Positions 15,850-23,246 of a stretch of DNA of 64,000 bases are shown piece by piece. Within the stretch, counting starts at the first letter, position 1, and each line of letters begins with the position of its first letter. The notes below the pieces were generated by a model. The model searched no databases, was not told where the DNA came from, and saw nothing but the letters and a program-made list of their open reading frames with translations. The position numbers and the translations under genes are program-made. Source of the DNA: Scatosoma sp045542595 (GTDB taxonomy: Bacteria > Bacillota > Clostridia > Christensenellales > Borkfalkiaceae); NCBI GenBank assembly GCA_045542595.1, contig JAZQLI010000030.1:9490-73489 (forward strand), written 5' to 3'.

Positions 15850-16641
15850 ATGAGTGGGTATATTGACATACATTGCCACCTTACGGGAGAAGAATACGCT
15901 GCGGTTGGCGGCGTAGCGGAAACGTTGCACCGCGCCAAAGAAAACGGAGTGGAACGTGTCGTTTGTTCGGGGTTCGATTTACTTTCTTCCCGCCAGGCGC
16001 AAGCACTTTCCCGTCAATTTGAAGAAGTATATTTTTGCGCAGGGTTTCACCCTGGAGAATTGCATAAATACCGCGAAGGTGATTTAGACGAGATAAAAAC
16101 GCTGTGCCAAGACGAGAAGTGTATCGCCGTAGGCGAAATTGGGCTCGATTATCATTTCGACGATAATCCGCCGCGCGAAACGCAAAGGGAATTGTTTTTG
16201 CGGCAACTGCAGCTTGCGCACGAAGTGGGTTTGCCCGTCGTTATTCATAGCCGCGACGCCGCGCAGGAAACGTTAGAATTTTTACGCGAACATTCCGCGC
16301 TATTAAAACGCGGCGGATTGATGCACTGCTATTCGTATTCCCCTGAAATGACGGTGGATTTTGTCGCGCTCGGTTTATATTTTTCCTTTGGCGGCACGTG
16401 TACGTTTAAAAACGCGAAAAAAGTATGGGAAAGCGTTCAACGCGTACCTGCCCACCGCATTTTATCCGAAACGGACTGTCCGTATTTAACGCCTGTACCC
16501 TATCGCGGAGAATTTCCTAACCAGCCGCATAACGTTGTGCATTCGGTATCGCAAATGGCGACGCTTAAGGATATGGACGTAGAAACACTCAAAGAACAAA
16601 TACAAGCAAACGCCAAACGGTTGTTTGAAAAACTTAAATAG
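15850..16641 (+). CDS. tatD: TatD-family metal-dependent deoxyribonuclease
   Basis: A 263-aa TIM-barrel hydrolase. Metal ligands are visible in order: DIHCHL (start), GEIGLDYHF with the Glu ligand, VIHSRDA, GLMHCYS and SETDCPYLTP. The family removes nucleotides from the 3' end of DNA and is implicated in DNA repair and turnover. Begins 7 nt after metG. A 21-bp stretch inside the gene (16433-16453) is identical to part of the terminator at 763-783, although it lies in coding sequence here (VQRVPA). Confidence 0.94.
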   Translation: MSGYIDIHCHLTGEEYAAVGGVAETLHRAKENGVERVVCSGFDLLSSRQAQALSRQFEEVYFCAGFHPGELHKYREGDLDEIKTLCQDEKCIAVGEIGLDYHFDDNPPRETQRELFLRQLQLAHEVGLPVVIHSRDAAQETLEFLREHSALLKRGGLMHCYSYSPEMTVDFVALGLYFSFGGTCTFKNAKKVWESVQRVPAHRILSETDCPYLTPVPYRGEFPNQPHNVVHSVSQMATLKDMDVETLKEQIQANAKRLFEKLK

Positions 16642-16659
16642 AAAGATAGGAAAATCAAT

Positions 16660-17595
16660 ATGGAAGAGAACAAAAACGTAACGCCGCAAAACGGCAACGT
16701 GCAAAATCCGCAAGGCGGTAGAAAAAGACGCCGTAAACATAAACATCGCGGCGGCAACAACGCACAAAATCAAAACGCACAAAATCAAAACGTGCAAAAT
16801 CAAAGCACGCAAACTCAAAACGCGCAAAACGCCGCGCAAAATGCGCAAGGCAATGTAAACAACAAGCCGAAAAATCAAAACGGCGGACAAAACAATAAGC
16901 CGGCCAAGGCAAAGCAAAACGATAAGCCGCAAAAAGTACAAGGCGGCGGCAACAATCAAAACAACGCGAAAAAGGACGAAAACCGCAAGGATACGTACGC
17001 GTATACCTTGGACGGAAATTTGTATATCAATTTAACGAACAAATGCTCTAACGGTTGCGATTTTTGCGTGCGGAACGAACGCGCTAGCTATTACGGCAAT
17101 TATTTATGGCTTCGCAACGGCGAGCCTACGGTGGAGAAAGTAATAGCCGCCGTTAACGGATTGGGTGATTTGTCGCGCTTTAAAGAAGCGGTATTTTGCG
17201 GCTTTGGCGAACCGACGTATAAAGTTGCGGAAATGGTTGCTCTTTGCGATTATTTCCACGAAAAAGGACTTTCTACGCGCTTGAATACCAACGGACAGGG
17301 TAATTTAATCAATAAACGGGATATCGTTCCTGAATTAAAGGGCAAAATAGATTTCGTGAATATTTCACTCAACGCGTCTTGCGTGGAAAAATATCAGCCC
17401 ATTTGCCGTTCGCAGTTCGGCGAAAGCGGTTTTACGGGACTTATCGAATTTGCCAAGCTTTGCAAGCGTAACGAAATTAACTGCCGTTTTTCCATAGTCG
17501 ATTGTATCGGCGAAGACGAAGTGGAAGCTTGTAAACGCCTTGCCGAAAGCGTGCATATTCCTTTATACGTGCGTAAATATATAGCGGATTCCTAA
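16660..17595 (+). CDS. TatD-associated radical SAM protein with Asn/Gln-rich N-terminus
   Basis: Residues ~112-311 are a compact radical SAM domain: CSNGCDFC binds the [4Fe-4S] cluster, GFGEPTY is the SAM-binding GGE-like motif, and SLNASCVEKY lies in the barrel. The domain and its place directly after tatD fit the TatD-linked radical SAM family, whose substrate is unknown. Residues 1-110 are unusual: a basic RKRRRKHKHR patch followed by about 70 residues of Asn, Gln, Ala and Lys with NAQNQ-type repeats, certainly disordered. Family members are usually about 200 aa, so this is an added extension. Occupies the position of rnmV between tatD and ksgA. Confidence 0.85.
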   Translation: MEENKNVTPQNGNVQNPQGGRKRRRKHKHRGGNNAQNQNAQNQNVQNQSTQTQNAQNAAQNAQGNVNNKPKNQNGGQNNKPAKAKQNDKPQKVQGGGNNQNNAKKDENRKDTYAYTLDGNLYINLTNKCSNGCDFCVRNERASYYGNYLWLRNGEPTVEKVIAAVNGLGDLSRFKEAVFCGFGEPTYKVAEMVALCDYFHEKGLSTRLNTNGQGNLINKRDIVPELKGKIDFVNISLNASCVEKYQPICRSQFGESGFTGLIEFAKLCKRNEINCRFSIVDCIGEDEVEACKRLAESVHIPLYVRKYIADS

Positions 17596-17607
17596 TAGGC
17601 GGTAGGT

Positions 17608-18447
17608 ATGAGCGAACTTAAAGAAACGCTGATAAAACATTCCTTTCAGTTTAAAAAACAGTTTGGGCAAAACTTTATTTCGGACGGGAATTTATTAAAA
17701 TCCATCGTGGACGCTTCGGGGATAGACGAAAATACTACCGTAGTGGAAGTAGGTTGCGGCGCAGGTACGCTGACGCGCGCTTTGGCGGAAAAGGCGAAAA
17801 TGGTGTACGCGTTCGATATCGATAAAGATTTACAGCCCGTTTTAGCGGAAACGCTTGCGGGCTTGGAAAACGTAGAAGTCATTTTTCGCGACTTTAATAA
17901 AATCAACTTACGGGAATTTGAAGAAGAAATAGGGGAATATACCGTGGTGGCAAACTTGCCGTACTATATCACTACGCCGCTCGTTATGAAGTTCTTGGAA
18001 GAGAGTGATAAAGTGCAAGGCGTGTCGATTATGGTGCAGGAAGAAGTGGCGGAACGGTTTTGCGCGAAAGAAAACACGCCGGAATACGGTTCGGTAACGG
18101 CGGCAATCGCACTCAAAGGGGAAGCGAAAATAGTCAAGCGCGTCTCGCGGAATATGTTCTATCCGCGCCCGAACGTCGATTCGGCGGTGGTGAAAATTGA
18201 TTTTGAACGCGGACGGATAGCGGTCAAGGACGAAAAGGCGTACCGTCAAACGGTAAAGTGTGCGTTTTTAAATAGGCGCAAAACGTTGGAAAATAACTTG
18301 GTCAATTTCTTTTCCGTTTCACGGGAAACGGCGAAAGAAGCGTTGGCGGCGGCAGGAGTAGACGAAAAAGCGCGCGGCGAAACGTTATCGCCCACGCGGC
18401 TTGCGTTGCTTGCGGACGTGTTAGTGGATAAAGGAATTATAAAATAA
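17608..18447 (+). CDS. rsmA: 16S rRNA dimethyladenosine transferase KsgA/RsmA
   Basis: Dimethylates the two adjacent adenosines near the 3' end of 16S rRNA during 30S maturation. 279 aa with a SAM-binding Rossmann core (VVEVGCGAGTLTRAL), catalytic NLPYYITTP motif near residue 112, and the C-terminal helical domain (AFLNRRKTLENNL). GQNFI at the N-terminus is characteristic. Last gene of the metG operon, 12 nt after the radical SAM gene, followed by a bidirectional terminator. Confidence 0.96.
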   Translation: MSELKETLIKHSFQFKKQFGQNFISDGNLLKSIVDASGIDENTTVVEVGCGAGTLTRALAEKAKMVYAFDIDKDLQPVLAETLAGLENVEVIFRDFNKINLREFEEEIGEYTVVANLPYYITTPLVMKFLEESDKVQGVSIMVQEEVAERFCAKENTPEYGSVTAAIALKGEAKIVKRVSRNMFYPRPNVDSAVVKIDFERGRIAVKDEKAYRQTVKCAFLNRRKTLENNLVNFFSVSRETAKEALAAAGVDEKARGETLSPTRLALLADVLVDKGIIK

Positions 18448-18452
18448 AAAAG

Positions 18453-18487
18453 ACGGAGTTTCTTTTGGAAACTCCGTTGCTTTTTTC
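18453..18487. terminator. Bidirectional terminator between ksgA and Gly-rich lipoprotein gene
   Basis: ACGGAGTTTC (18453-18462) pairs with GAAACTCCGT (18468-18477); T6 follows on the plus strand and a T-run on the minus strand. Confidence 0.88.
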
Positions 18488-19827
18488 TATTTTATATTCG
18501 TTGCGCCGTCTGCGCCTTTTTGACCAGCTGTTCCGTTTCGTTCGGGTACGTTTACCGCGATACCGCCTGCACCGCCGTTACCGCCTACGCCTACCGTAAA
18601 GTTGTTGACGGTTTTGGTAAGTTGCGCGGCAATTTCGCCTGCAAAAAGAGAACCACCATTGCCACCGTTTGCGCCGTTTCCTGCCCAACCACCATTGGTC
18701 CACGTTACGCCGCCTGCATTACCGCCTGCGCCGCCGTTACCGCCGTTACCGCCTTTTAAATGCAAAGTAGTGTTGGCGGCGATAAAGGAATTCGTTTGGA
18801 TAGCTGCGCCGCCATTTGCGCCGGGTGCGCCGTTTCCACCTGCTTTTTGTTTTCCGCTGTTGCCAAATATACCTGAGCCTCCTTTGTTTCTTCCAGCACC
18901 GCCTTTTCCACCGTTTCCACCTGCGCCGCCTGTTACGGAAAGGGTGCAAGCGCCTACGTTGATGCTTTCGGCGACGATACCTACGCCGCCTGCTTGGGCG
19001 TTATTAGGTGCATGACCGCCGTCCGTGCCTTCTGCACCGTAATCGGGTGTGCCGTTTGTTCCGTTCACTCCGTTGCCAGCGACAAGGGATAAGCTGCCCG
19101 TTCCCGTAATCTCTAATTGATGTGCGTGCAAACAATCTGCGCCGCGTGCGCTCGTTGCGTGAACGGCAGAGCTGCTGTCAATACCGTTTGCGCCCACTAA
19201 ATTAAGAGTAAGCGTATAAGAGATGTTTGTGCCTTCGTTCCTTGCATTGAAAGCGCATTCTCCTGTGGAAGTATAGGAGAAATTGTCTAACGTAACGGTT
19301 AAATTTTCGCTACGTTCGGCAACGATAATTGTAAAATCTTCGTAAATGGAGCCGTCGCCGATAAGGGAAAGACTGCGTACGTTTGCACCGATTTTCAAAA
19401 GCTTGCCGTTGACGACGCTTGCCGATTCAGGCTCAATCGCGGCAAAACGGTTGATGAGAGTCGTGGGAATGCTGTCCGTATGCGATACGATTTCGTGTTC
19501 CTTCCATACGCCGACAAGGTTTAAATCGGAAGAGATTTCCGCACTGTAGTGTGCGCCGTTGTCTATCGTACTCCAAGCTACAATTTCTCTATTGCCTTCC
19601 AAAACGGACGGGGCATAGTCGTCTATTTTTGCACCTTCGGGAATTTGCACGGTTTCTACTCTACCGCTACCGTCGTTATAATTAAAGGTAACGGTATATT
19701 TTTTTGTAAATATATTTTCGCCGTTGCCTTGACTGCCGCTTTGCCCACTGTCGTCGCAACCGCTGGCAACGCCACTACACAGAAATAATAAACAAAGGGG
19801 GATAACCAGTTTCTTTAATAATTTCAT
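18487..19827 (-). CDS. Gly/Asn-rich lipoprotein with InlB-type repeat
   Basis: 446 aa. The N-terminal signal peptide ends in a VASGC lipobox (Cys near 24), so it is lipid-anchored. Residues ~45-110 resemble an InlB B-repeat/Listeria-Bacteroides repeat (YTVTFNYNDGSG ... VGVWKE). Residues ~140-250 look like beta-rich surface sequence. The C-terminal ~200 residues are dominated by GGNGG/GGAGG tracts interrupted by short hydrophobic strands, reminiscent of PGRS-like polyglycine helices. Function unknown, presumably surface. Expressed from a promoter whose spacer is an operator for the divergent XRE repressor. Confidence 0.8.
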   Translation of the reverse strand: MKLLKKLVIPLCLLFLCSGVASGCDDSGQSGSQGNGENIFTKKYTVTFNYNDGSGRVETVQIPEGAKIDDYAPSVLEGNREIVAWSTIDNGAHYSAEISSDLNLVGVWKEHEIVSHTDSIPTTLINRFAAIEPESASVVNGKLLKIGANVRSLSLIGDGSIYEDFTIIVAERSENLTVTLDNFSYTSTGECAFNARNEGTNISYTLTLNLVGANGIDSSSAVHATSARGADCLHAHQLEITGTGSLSLVAGNGVNGTNGTPDYGAEGTDGGHAPNNAQAGGVGIVAESINVGACTLSVTGGAGGNGGKGGAGRNKGGSGIFGNSGKQKAGGNGAPGANGGAAIQTNSFIAANTTLHLKGGNGGNGGAGGNAGGVTWTNGGWAGNGANGGNGGSLFAGEIAAQLTKTVNNFTVGVGGNGGAGGIAVNVPERNGTAGQKGADGATNIK

Positions 19828-19844
19828 AATACTCCTCCATAAAA

Positions 19845-19861
19845 ACTACCATTTTGGTAGT
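19845..19861. promoter_or_regulatory. Operator 1 of the XRE/lipoprotein switch
   Basis: Palindrome ACTACCA-TTT-TGGTAGT, between the lipoprotein promoter and its ribosome site. Same arms as operator 2, 31 bp (three helical turns) away. Confidence 0.8.
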
Positions 19862-19870
19862 TGTATACAT

Positions 19871-19899
19871 ATTTTACTACCAAAATGGTAATATGTCAA
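19871..19899 (-). promoter_or_regulatory. Promoter of the Gly-rich lipoprotein gene
   Basis: Minus strand TTGACA (19894-19899), 17-nt spacer, TAAAAT (19871-19876). The spacer is almost exactly operator 2. Confidence 0.85.
19876..19892. promoter_or_regulatory. Operator 2 of the XRE/lipoprotein switch
   Basis: Palindrome ACTACCA-AAA-TGGTAAT filling the space between -35 and -10 of the lipoprotein promoter; binding there would exclude RNA polymerase. Confidence 0.8.
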
Positions 19900-19917
19900 G
19901 TGATTTAGGAGTGGAAA

Positions 19918-20127
19918 ATGAAAATTATTTTAGGGCAAAGATTAAAGGAATTAAGAAAAGAACGTGGATTAACGCAAAAGGAGTTAGCAAAGGCTTTGCG
20001 TTTAAACAGTGTTACGTATTTGCATTATGAAAAAGAACAACGAGAACCGCCATTGATGGTATTGGCGGAAATGGCAAGTTTTTTTGAAGTGAGCACCGAT
20101 TATTTACTGGGCTTGACCGATTTTTGA
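19918..20127 (+). CDS. XRE-family transcriptional regulator, 69 aa
   Basis: A single Cro/C1-type helix-turn-helix: GQRLKELRKERGLTQKELAKAL (helices 1-2), LNSVTYLHYEKEQREPP (recognition region) and the VSTDYLLGLTD tail common to small Clostridia repressors. No sensor domain. GGAGTGGAAA precedes the ATG. It is divergent from the Gly-rich lipoprotein gene, and the 90-bp gap holds two palindromes with the same half-site; it probably represses that gene and perhaps itself. Confidence 0.9.
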   Translation: MKIILGQRLKELRKERGLTQKELAKALRLNSVTYLHYEKEQREPPLMVLAEMASFFEVSTDYLLGLTDF

Positions 20128-20133
20128 AGACAA

Positions 20134-20159
20134 AACCGCGTTGAAAAATCAACGCGGTT
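20134..20159. terminator. Hairpin after the XRE gene
   Basis: AACCGCGTTGA and TCAACGCGGTT arms with an A4 loop. T-run on the plus side is poor (ATTGTTA), on the minus side it is followed by TTGTCTTC; a moderate terminator. Confidence 0.65.
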
Positions 20160-20202
20160 ATTGTTATAATATTGTATGTTTTGTTGAAGGGCTTGCGAAA
20201 GT

Positions 20203-20727
20203 CTACACAAACACCAGCAGTCCGCAAAGCGTGCCGAGAATTGCGCCGCCGAATAAATCGGACGGGTAATGCAAGCCGAGCGCGAAACGGATATAGCCAA
20301 GCACAAAGGCAAAGGGCAATAAAAGGCAACCGAAAACGGGATAAAAGGGCAAAAGGCTTACGCTAATGACAAACGCGCACGCAAGATGACGGCTGGGGAA
20401 CGATTTATCCCCGTTGCCCTGTTTGATAAGCAACGGCGTAATGCCTACTCCGTTTTCGCTATACGGGCGCGGACGGTTTATTCCGTAGCGCAACACCGTA
20501 ACGACGAGCAAACAAAACAGCGGCGCGCCGAGTAGGCGCATCATACTATCGTATTCCATTGTTTGCTCGTTGAGTGCATTTGCCGTTATGCAAAGTGCCA
20601 CGCCGTAAGCAACGAAAAACAGTGCGCTAAGCACAAGGTTGGCTGTCTTTAAAACGCGTAATGCCTTGGGGCGAGTTTCGTAAAAACGGTAATTTTTCTC
20701 GTAAAGCTTTTTATAATTATACCACAT
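20203..20727 (-). CDS. PAP2-family phosphatase, membrane
   Basis: About 174 aa with five to six membrane helices. The three PAP2 signatures are present: RYGINRPRP (C1), FPSRH (C2) and GYIRFALGLHYPSD (C3) with catalytic His residues in C2 and C3. The family dephosphorylates lipid phosphates such as undecaprenyl pyrophosphate or phosphatidate. The Met at 20727 is chosen because a consensus extended -10 (TGGTATACT) lies upstream of it and downstream of the longer potential start at 20763, which would therefore not be transcribed. The first transcribed base falls on or next to the ATG: a leaderless gene. UppP-type recycling is a plausible role. Confidence 0.85.
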   Translation of the reverse strand: MWYNYKKLYEKNYRFYETRPKALRVLKTANLVLSALFFVAYGVALCITANALNEQTMEYDSMMRLLGAPLFCLLVVTVLRYGINRPRPYSENGVGITPLLIKQGNGDKSFPSRHLACAFVISVSLLPFYPVFGCLLLPFAFVLGYIRFALGLHYPSDLFGGAILGTLCGLLVFV

Positions 20728-20733
20728 AGATAA

Positions 20734-20763
20734 AGTATACCATAAAACGCGCGGATATCGCAA
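20734..20763 (-). promoter_or_regulatory. PAP2 promoter, leaderless
   Basis: Minus strand TTGCGA (20758-20763), 18-nt spacer, TGGTATACT with the -10 at 20734-20739, six nt from the ATG. Confidence 0.7.
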
Positions 20764-20800
20764 GCGTTTTTTATTTATAGCATAAAATATAGCATAAAAA

Positions 20801-20863
20801 AGCTTTTCGGAGGGGGTATCCGAAAAGCTCTTTTTCTGCTACGGCAAAAGTGTTTGCCGTAGC
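20801..20863 (-). terminator. Tandem hairpins after the EF-G-like gene
   Basis: First hairpin met by minus transcription: GCTACGGCAAA/TTTGCCGTAGC (20838-20863). Second: AGCTTTTCGGA/TCCGAAAAGCT (20801-20829) followed by T6, the actual terminator. Confidence 0.82.
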
Positions 20864-20902
20864 TTATAAAAGTAAGGAGGTTTCATTTACTGTGTTAGTA
20901 GC

Positions 20903-22966
20903 TTATTGTGCTTTTTGTGTGTCCGCGATAATTTTATCCACTAAAGCAAACGGTACTTCTTCATAGCCCAAAAATTCGGATACAAATTTACCGCTGCCAC
21001 GGGTAAGCGAGCGCAATTCCATCGTGTATTCCTTAATTTCCGCAAGGGGGATTTCCGCAGTGATAATAGAAGTTTCGCCTTCCGTGTCTGTACCCATAAT
21101 CCGTCCGCGACGTTTGTTTACGTCGCCCATAACGTCCCCTAAATAGTCGCTAGGGACGGCAATTTTAAGGGTATGGATAGGTTCTAACAAAATAGGTTTC
21201 GCATTCTTCAAACCTTCTTTATAGGCAATCGCCGCCGCCATTTTAAAGGAGAGTTCGTTTGAATCGACGTCGTGATAACTGCCGTCGTATAATACGGCTT
21301 TCAAACCCACTACGGGATATCCAGCGAGCGGACCGTGTTCCATACATTCACGCAGGCCCTTTTCCACGGCAGGGAAGTAGTTCTTCGGCACTGCGCCGCC
21401 AACCACTTCTTCGTCGAATACGAAATCTTCTTCGCAAGGGGAGAAACGAATTTTTACGTGCCCGTATTGTCCGTGCCCACCCGATTGTTTCTTGTGTTTG
21501 CCTTCCGCTTCCGCACTGCCGCGAATGGTTTCTCTATACGCCACTTTCGGTTGGGCAAGCTTCATATCCACGCCGTAACGCGCTTTTACCTTTTTCACGA
21601 GCATTTCAATTTGAATATCGCCCTGTCCGCCAAGTAAAATTTCGCCCGTTTCCACGTTCTTTTCCACCGTGAACGTATAATCTTCTTCACGGAGTTTCGC
21701 AAGCCCTGCGAACACCTTGTCTTCTTCGCCCTTCTTTTCTGCCGCAACCGACATAAACAACGTGGGTTTCGGGAAGAAGATAGGGGAGAATTTCACTTTC
21801 GCCGACGCGTCGCAAAGAGTGTCGCCTGTGTTGGTGTTGCCCAGCTTATTCACCGCGCCGATATCGCCTGCGGCAAGTTCGTCCACAGGTTCCATTTTTT
21901 TGCCGCGGAGCAAGTATACTTGCCCGATACGTTCTTCACATTCGGTATTCGCATTCCAAACGGTAGAACCGCTCTTTAATACGCCGCGGAAACTCTTCAA
22001 ATAGGAAAGCTTACCAGAGTACGGGTCGATAACCGTCTTAAACACTTGCGCGGCGAACGGCGCGTTTTCTTCGGTAGGGATATGTATAATTTTATTACCG
22101 TTACTCAAATCTTCAGCGATTGTGTTTTTACGTTCGTCCGCTTGGGGCATATAGGTAACGATTTCGTTTAACAAATTGATAACGCCGCGGTTTTGCAACG
22201 CCGAACCTGCCATAACGGGAATGGTATTTACCGACGCAATACCGATACGGATACCGCGAATGGTTTCTTCACGAGTCAAATCTCCCGTTTCAAAATATTT
22301 ATCCAAAAGGAATTCGTCATTTTCCGCCGCCGTTTCCATAAGGCTGGCTTTCATTTCTTCCACTTGGCCTTTCATATTATCAGGAATGGGAATTTCTTGC
22401 GGTCCGCCTTCCTTGAATAAGTACGCGCGTTCTTGCAACGCGTTGATACAGCCTTGCATTTTGCCGTTTTCCATAATGGGAATTTGAATGGGCGCAAGTT
22501 TGCCTGCGTATTTCGCTTTGAGTGCTTGAACCGTGCCTAAATAATCGGCATTTTCCTTGTCCATACCGTTGATAAAGATAATGAGCGGTTTACCCAGCTT
22601 CAAGCAGTAATCTACGATAGATTCCGCGCCGATAGGGATAACGCCGTTTGCGCCGATAACAAGGCACGCACCGCCTGCCGCGCGCAATCCTTCGTTTCTT
22701 TCCCCTTCAAAATCGTAATACCCGGGTAAATCGAGTAAATTTATTTTTACGCCTTTCCACGTAAGGTGCGAAACGGAAGTATAAACGGACATCTTTTTTG
22801 CTTTTTCCAAATCGTCAAAATCGGAAACGGTAGTGCCGTCGGGTACTTTACCCATACGGTCAATCGCGCCGCCGTTAAAAAGCATAGCTTCGCAAAGCGT
22901 GGTTTTGCCTTCGCCACTGTGGCCTACAACGGCAATGTTACGGATGTTTTCTCCTTGTACGTTCAT
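20903..22966 (-). CDS. EF-G-like translational GTPase paralogue
   Basis: 687 aa with the full EF-G layout: G domain (1-270), domain II (~300-390), domains III-V (to the end). It is not canonical FusA: G1 is GHSGEGKTTL, G3 is DLPGYYDF in place of DTPGHVDF, and G4 is NGMD in place of NKxD, so guanine recognition is changed. Domain IV is retained (HGQYGHVKIRFSP). Such second EF-G-like proteins are common in Bacillota and of poorly defined function (ribosome-associated, sometimes stress-linked). Monocistronic with its own promoter and a leader hairpin. Canonical fusA must lie elsewhere. Confidence 0.88.
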   Translation of the reverse strand: MNVQGENIRNIAVVGHSGEGKTTLCEAMLFNGGAIDRMGKVPDGTTVSDFDDLEKAKKMSVYTSVSHLTWKGVKINLLDLPGYYDFEGERNEGLRAAGGACLVIGANGVIPIGAESIVDYCLKLGKPLIIFINGMDKENADYLGTVQALKAKYAGKLAPIQIPIMENGKMQGCINALQERAYLFKEGGPQEIPIPDNMKGQVEEMKASLMETAAENDEFLLDKYFETGDLTREETIRGIRIGIASVNTIPVMAGSALQNRGVINLLNEIVTYMPQADERKNTIAEDLSNGNKIIHIPTEENAPFAAQVFKTVIDPYSGKLSYLKSFRGVLKSGSTVWNANTECEERIGQVYLLRGKKMEPVDELAAGDIGAVNKLGNTNTGDTLCDASAKVKFSPIFFPKPTLFMSVAAEKKGEEDKVFAGLAKLREEDYTFTVEKNVETGEILLGGQGDIQIEMLVKKVKARYGVDMKLAQPKVAYRETIRGSAEAEGKHKKQSGGHGQYGHVKIRFSPCEEDFVFDEEVVGGAVPKNYFPAVEKGLRECMEHGPLAGYPVVGLKAVLYDGSYHDVDSNELSFKMAAAIAYKEGLKNAKPILLEPIHTLKIAVPSDYLGDVMGDVNKRRGRIMGTDTEGETSIITAEIPLAEIKEYTMELRSLTRGSGKFVSEFLGYEEVPFALVDKIIADTQKAQ

Positions 22967-22997
22967 AATAGAACCCCCTTTAAAATAGAACTTACTT

Positions 22998-23033
22998 CGT
23001 TTTTTAAAAGACGTGCTCGCGCTTTAAAAAACG
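22998..23033 (-). other. Leader hairpin of the EF-G-like gene
   Basis: CGTTTTTTAAAG pairs with CTTTTAAAAAACG with a one-base bulge, in the ~75-nt leader; it may influence stability or initiation. Confidence 0.5.
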
Positions 23034-23042
23034 ATTTTGCTT

Positions 23043-23071
23043 ATTATAATATATTTTTCTGCACTTTTCAA
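23043..23071 (-). promoter_or_regulatory. Promoter of the EF-G-like gene
   Basis: Minus strand TTGAAA (23066-23071), 17-nt spacer, TATAAT (23043-23048). Confidence 0.78.
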
Positions 23072-23210
23072 GGGGTTTTTGAAAAAAAGTTGCAAAAAAT
23101 GAAAAATTTTTTCCAAAAAACGCCAAATGCGTTGTGGAGTTTTGTCGAAACAGCAAAAAATTACGCCTGCAAATTACGTAGGACAAACGAGTGTAAGGGG
23201 CGTTCTTTTA

Positions 23211-23239
23211 TTGACAAACCACGTAAAAAGGGGTATAAT
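23211..23239 (+). promoter_or_regulatory. nifS promoter, leaderless
   Basis: TTGACA (23211-23216), 17-nt spacer, TATAAT (23234-23239), seven nt from the ATG at 23247. Confidence 0.9.
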
Positions 23240-23246
23240 ATAGGCT

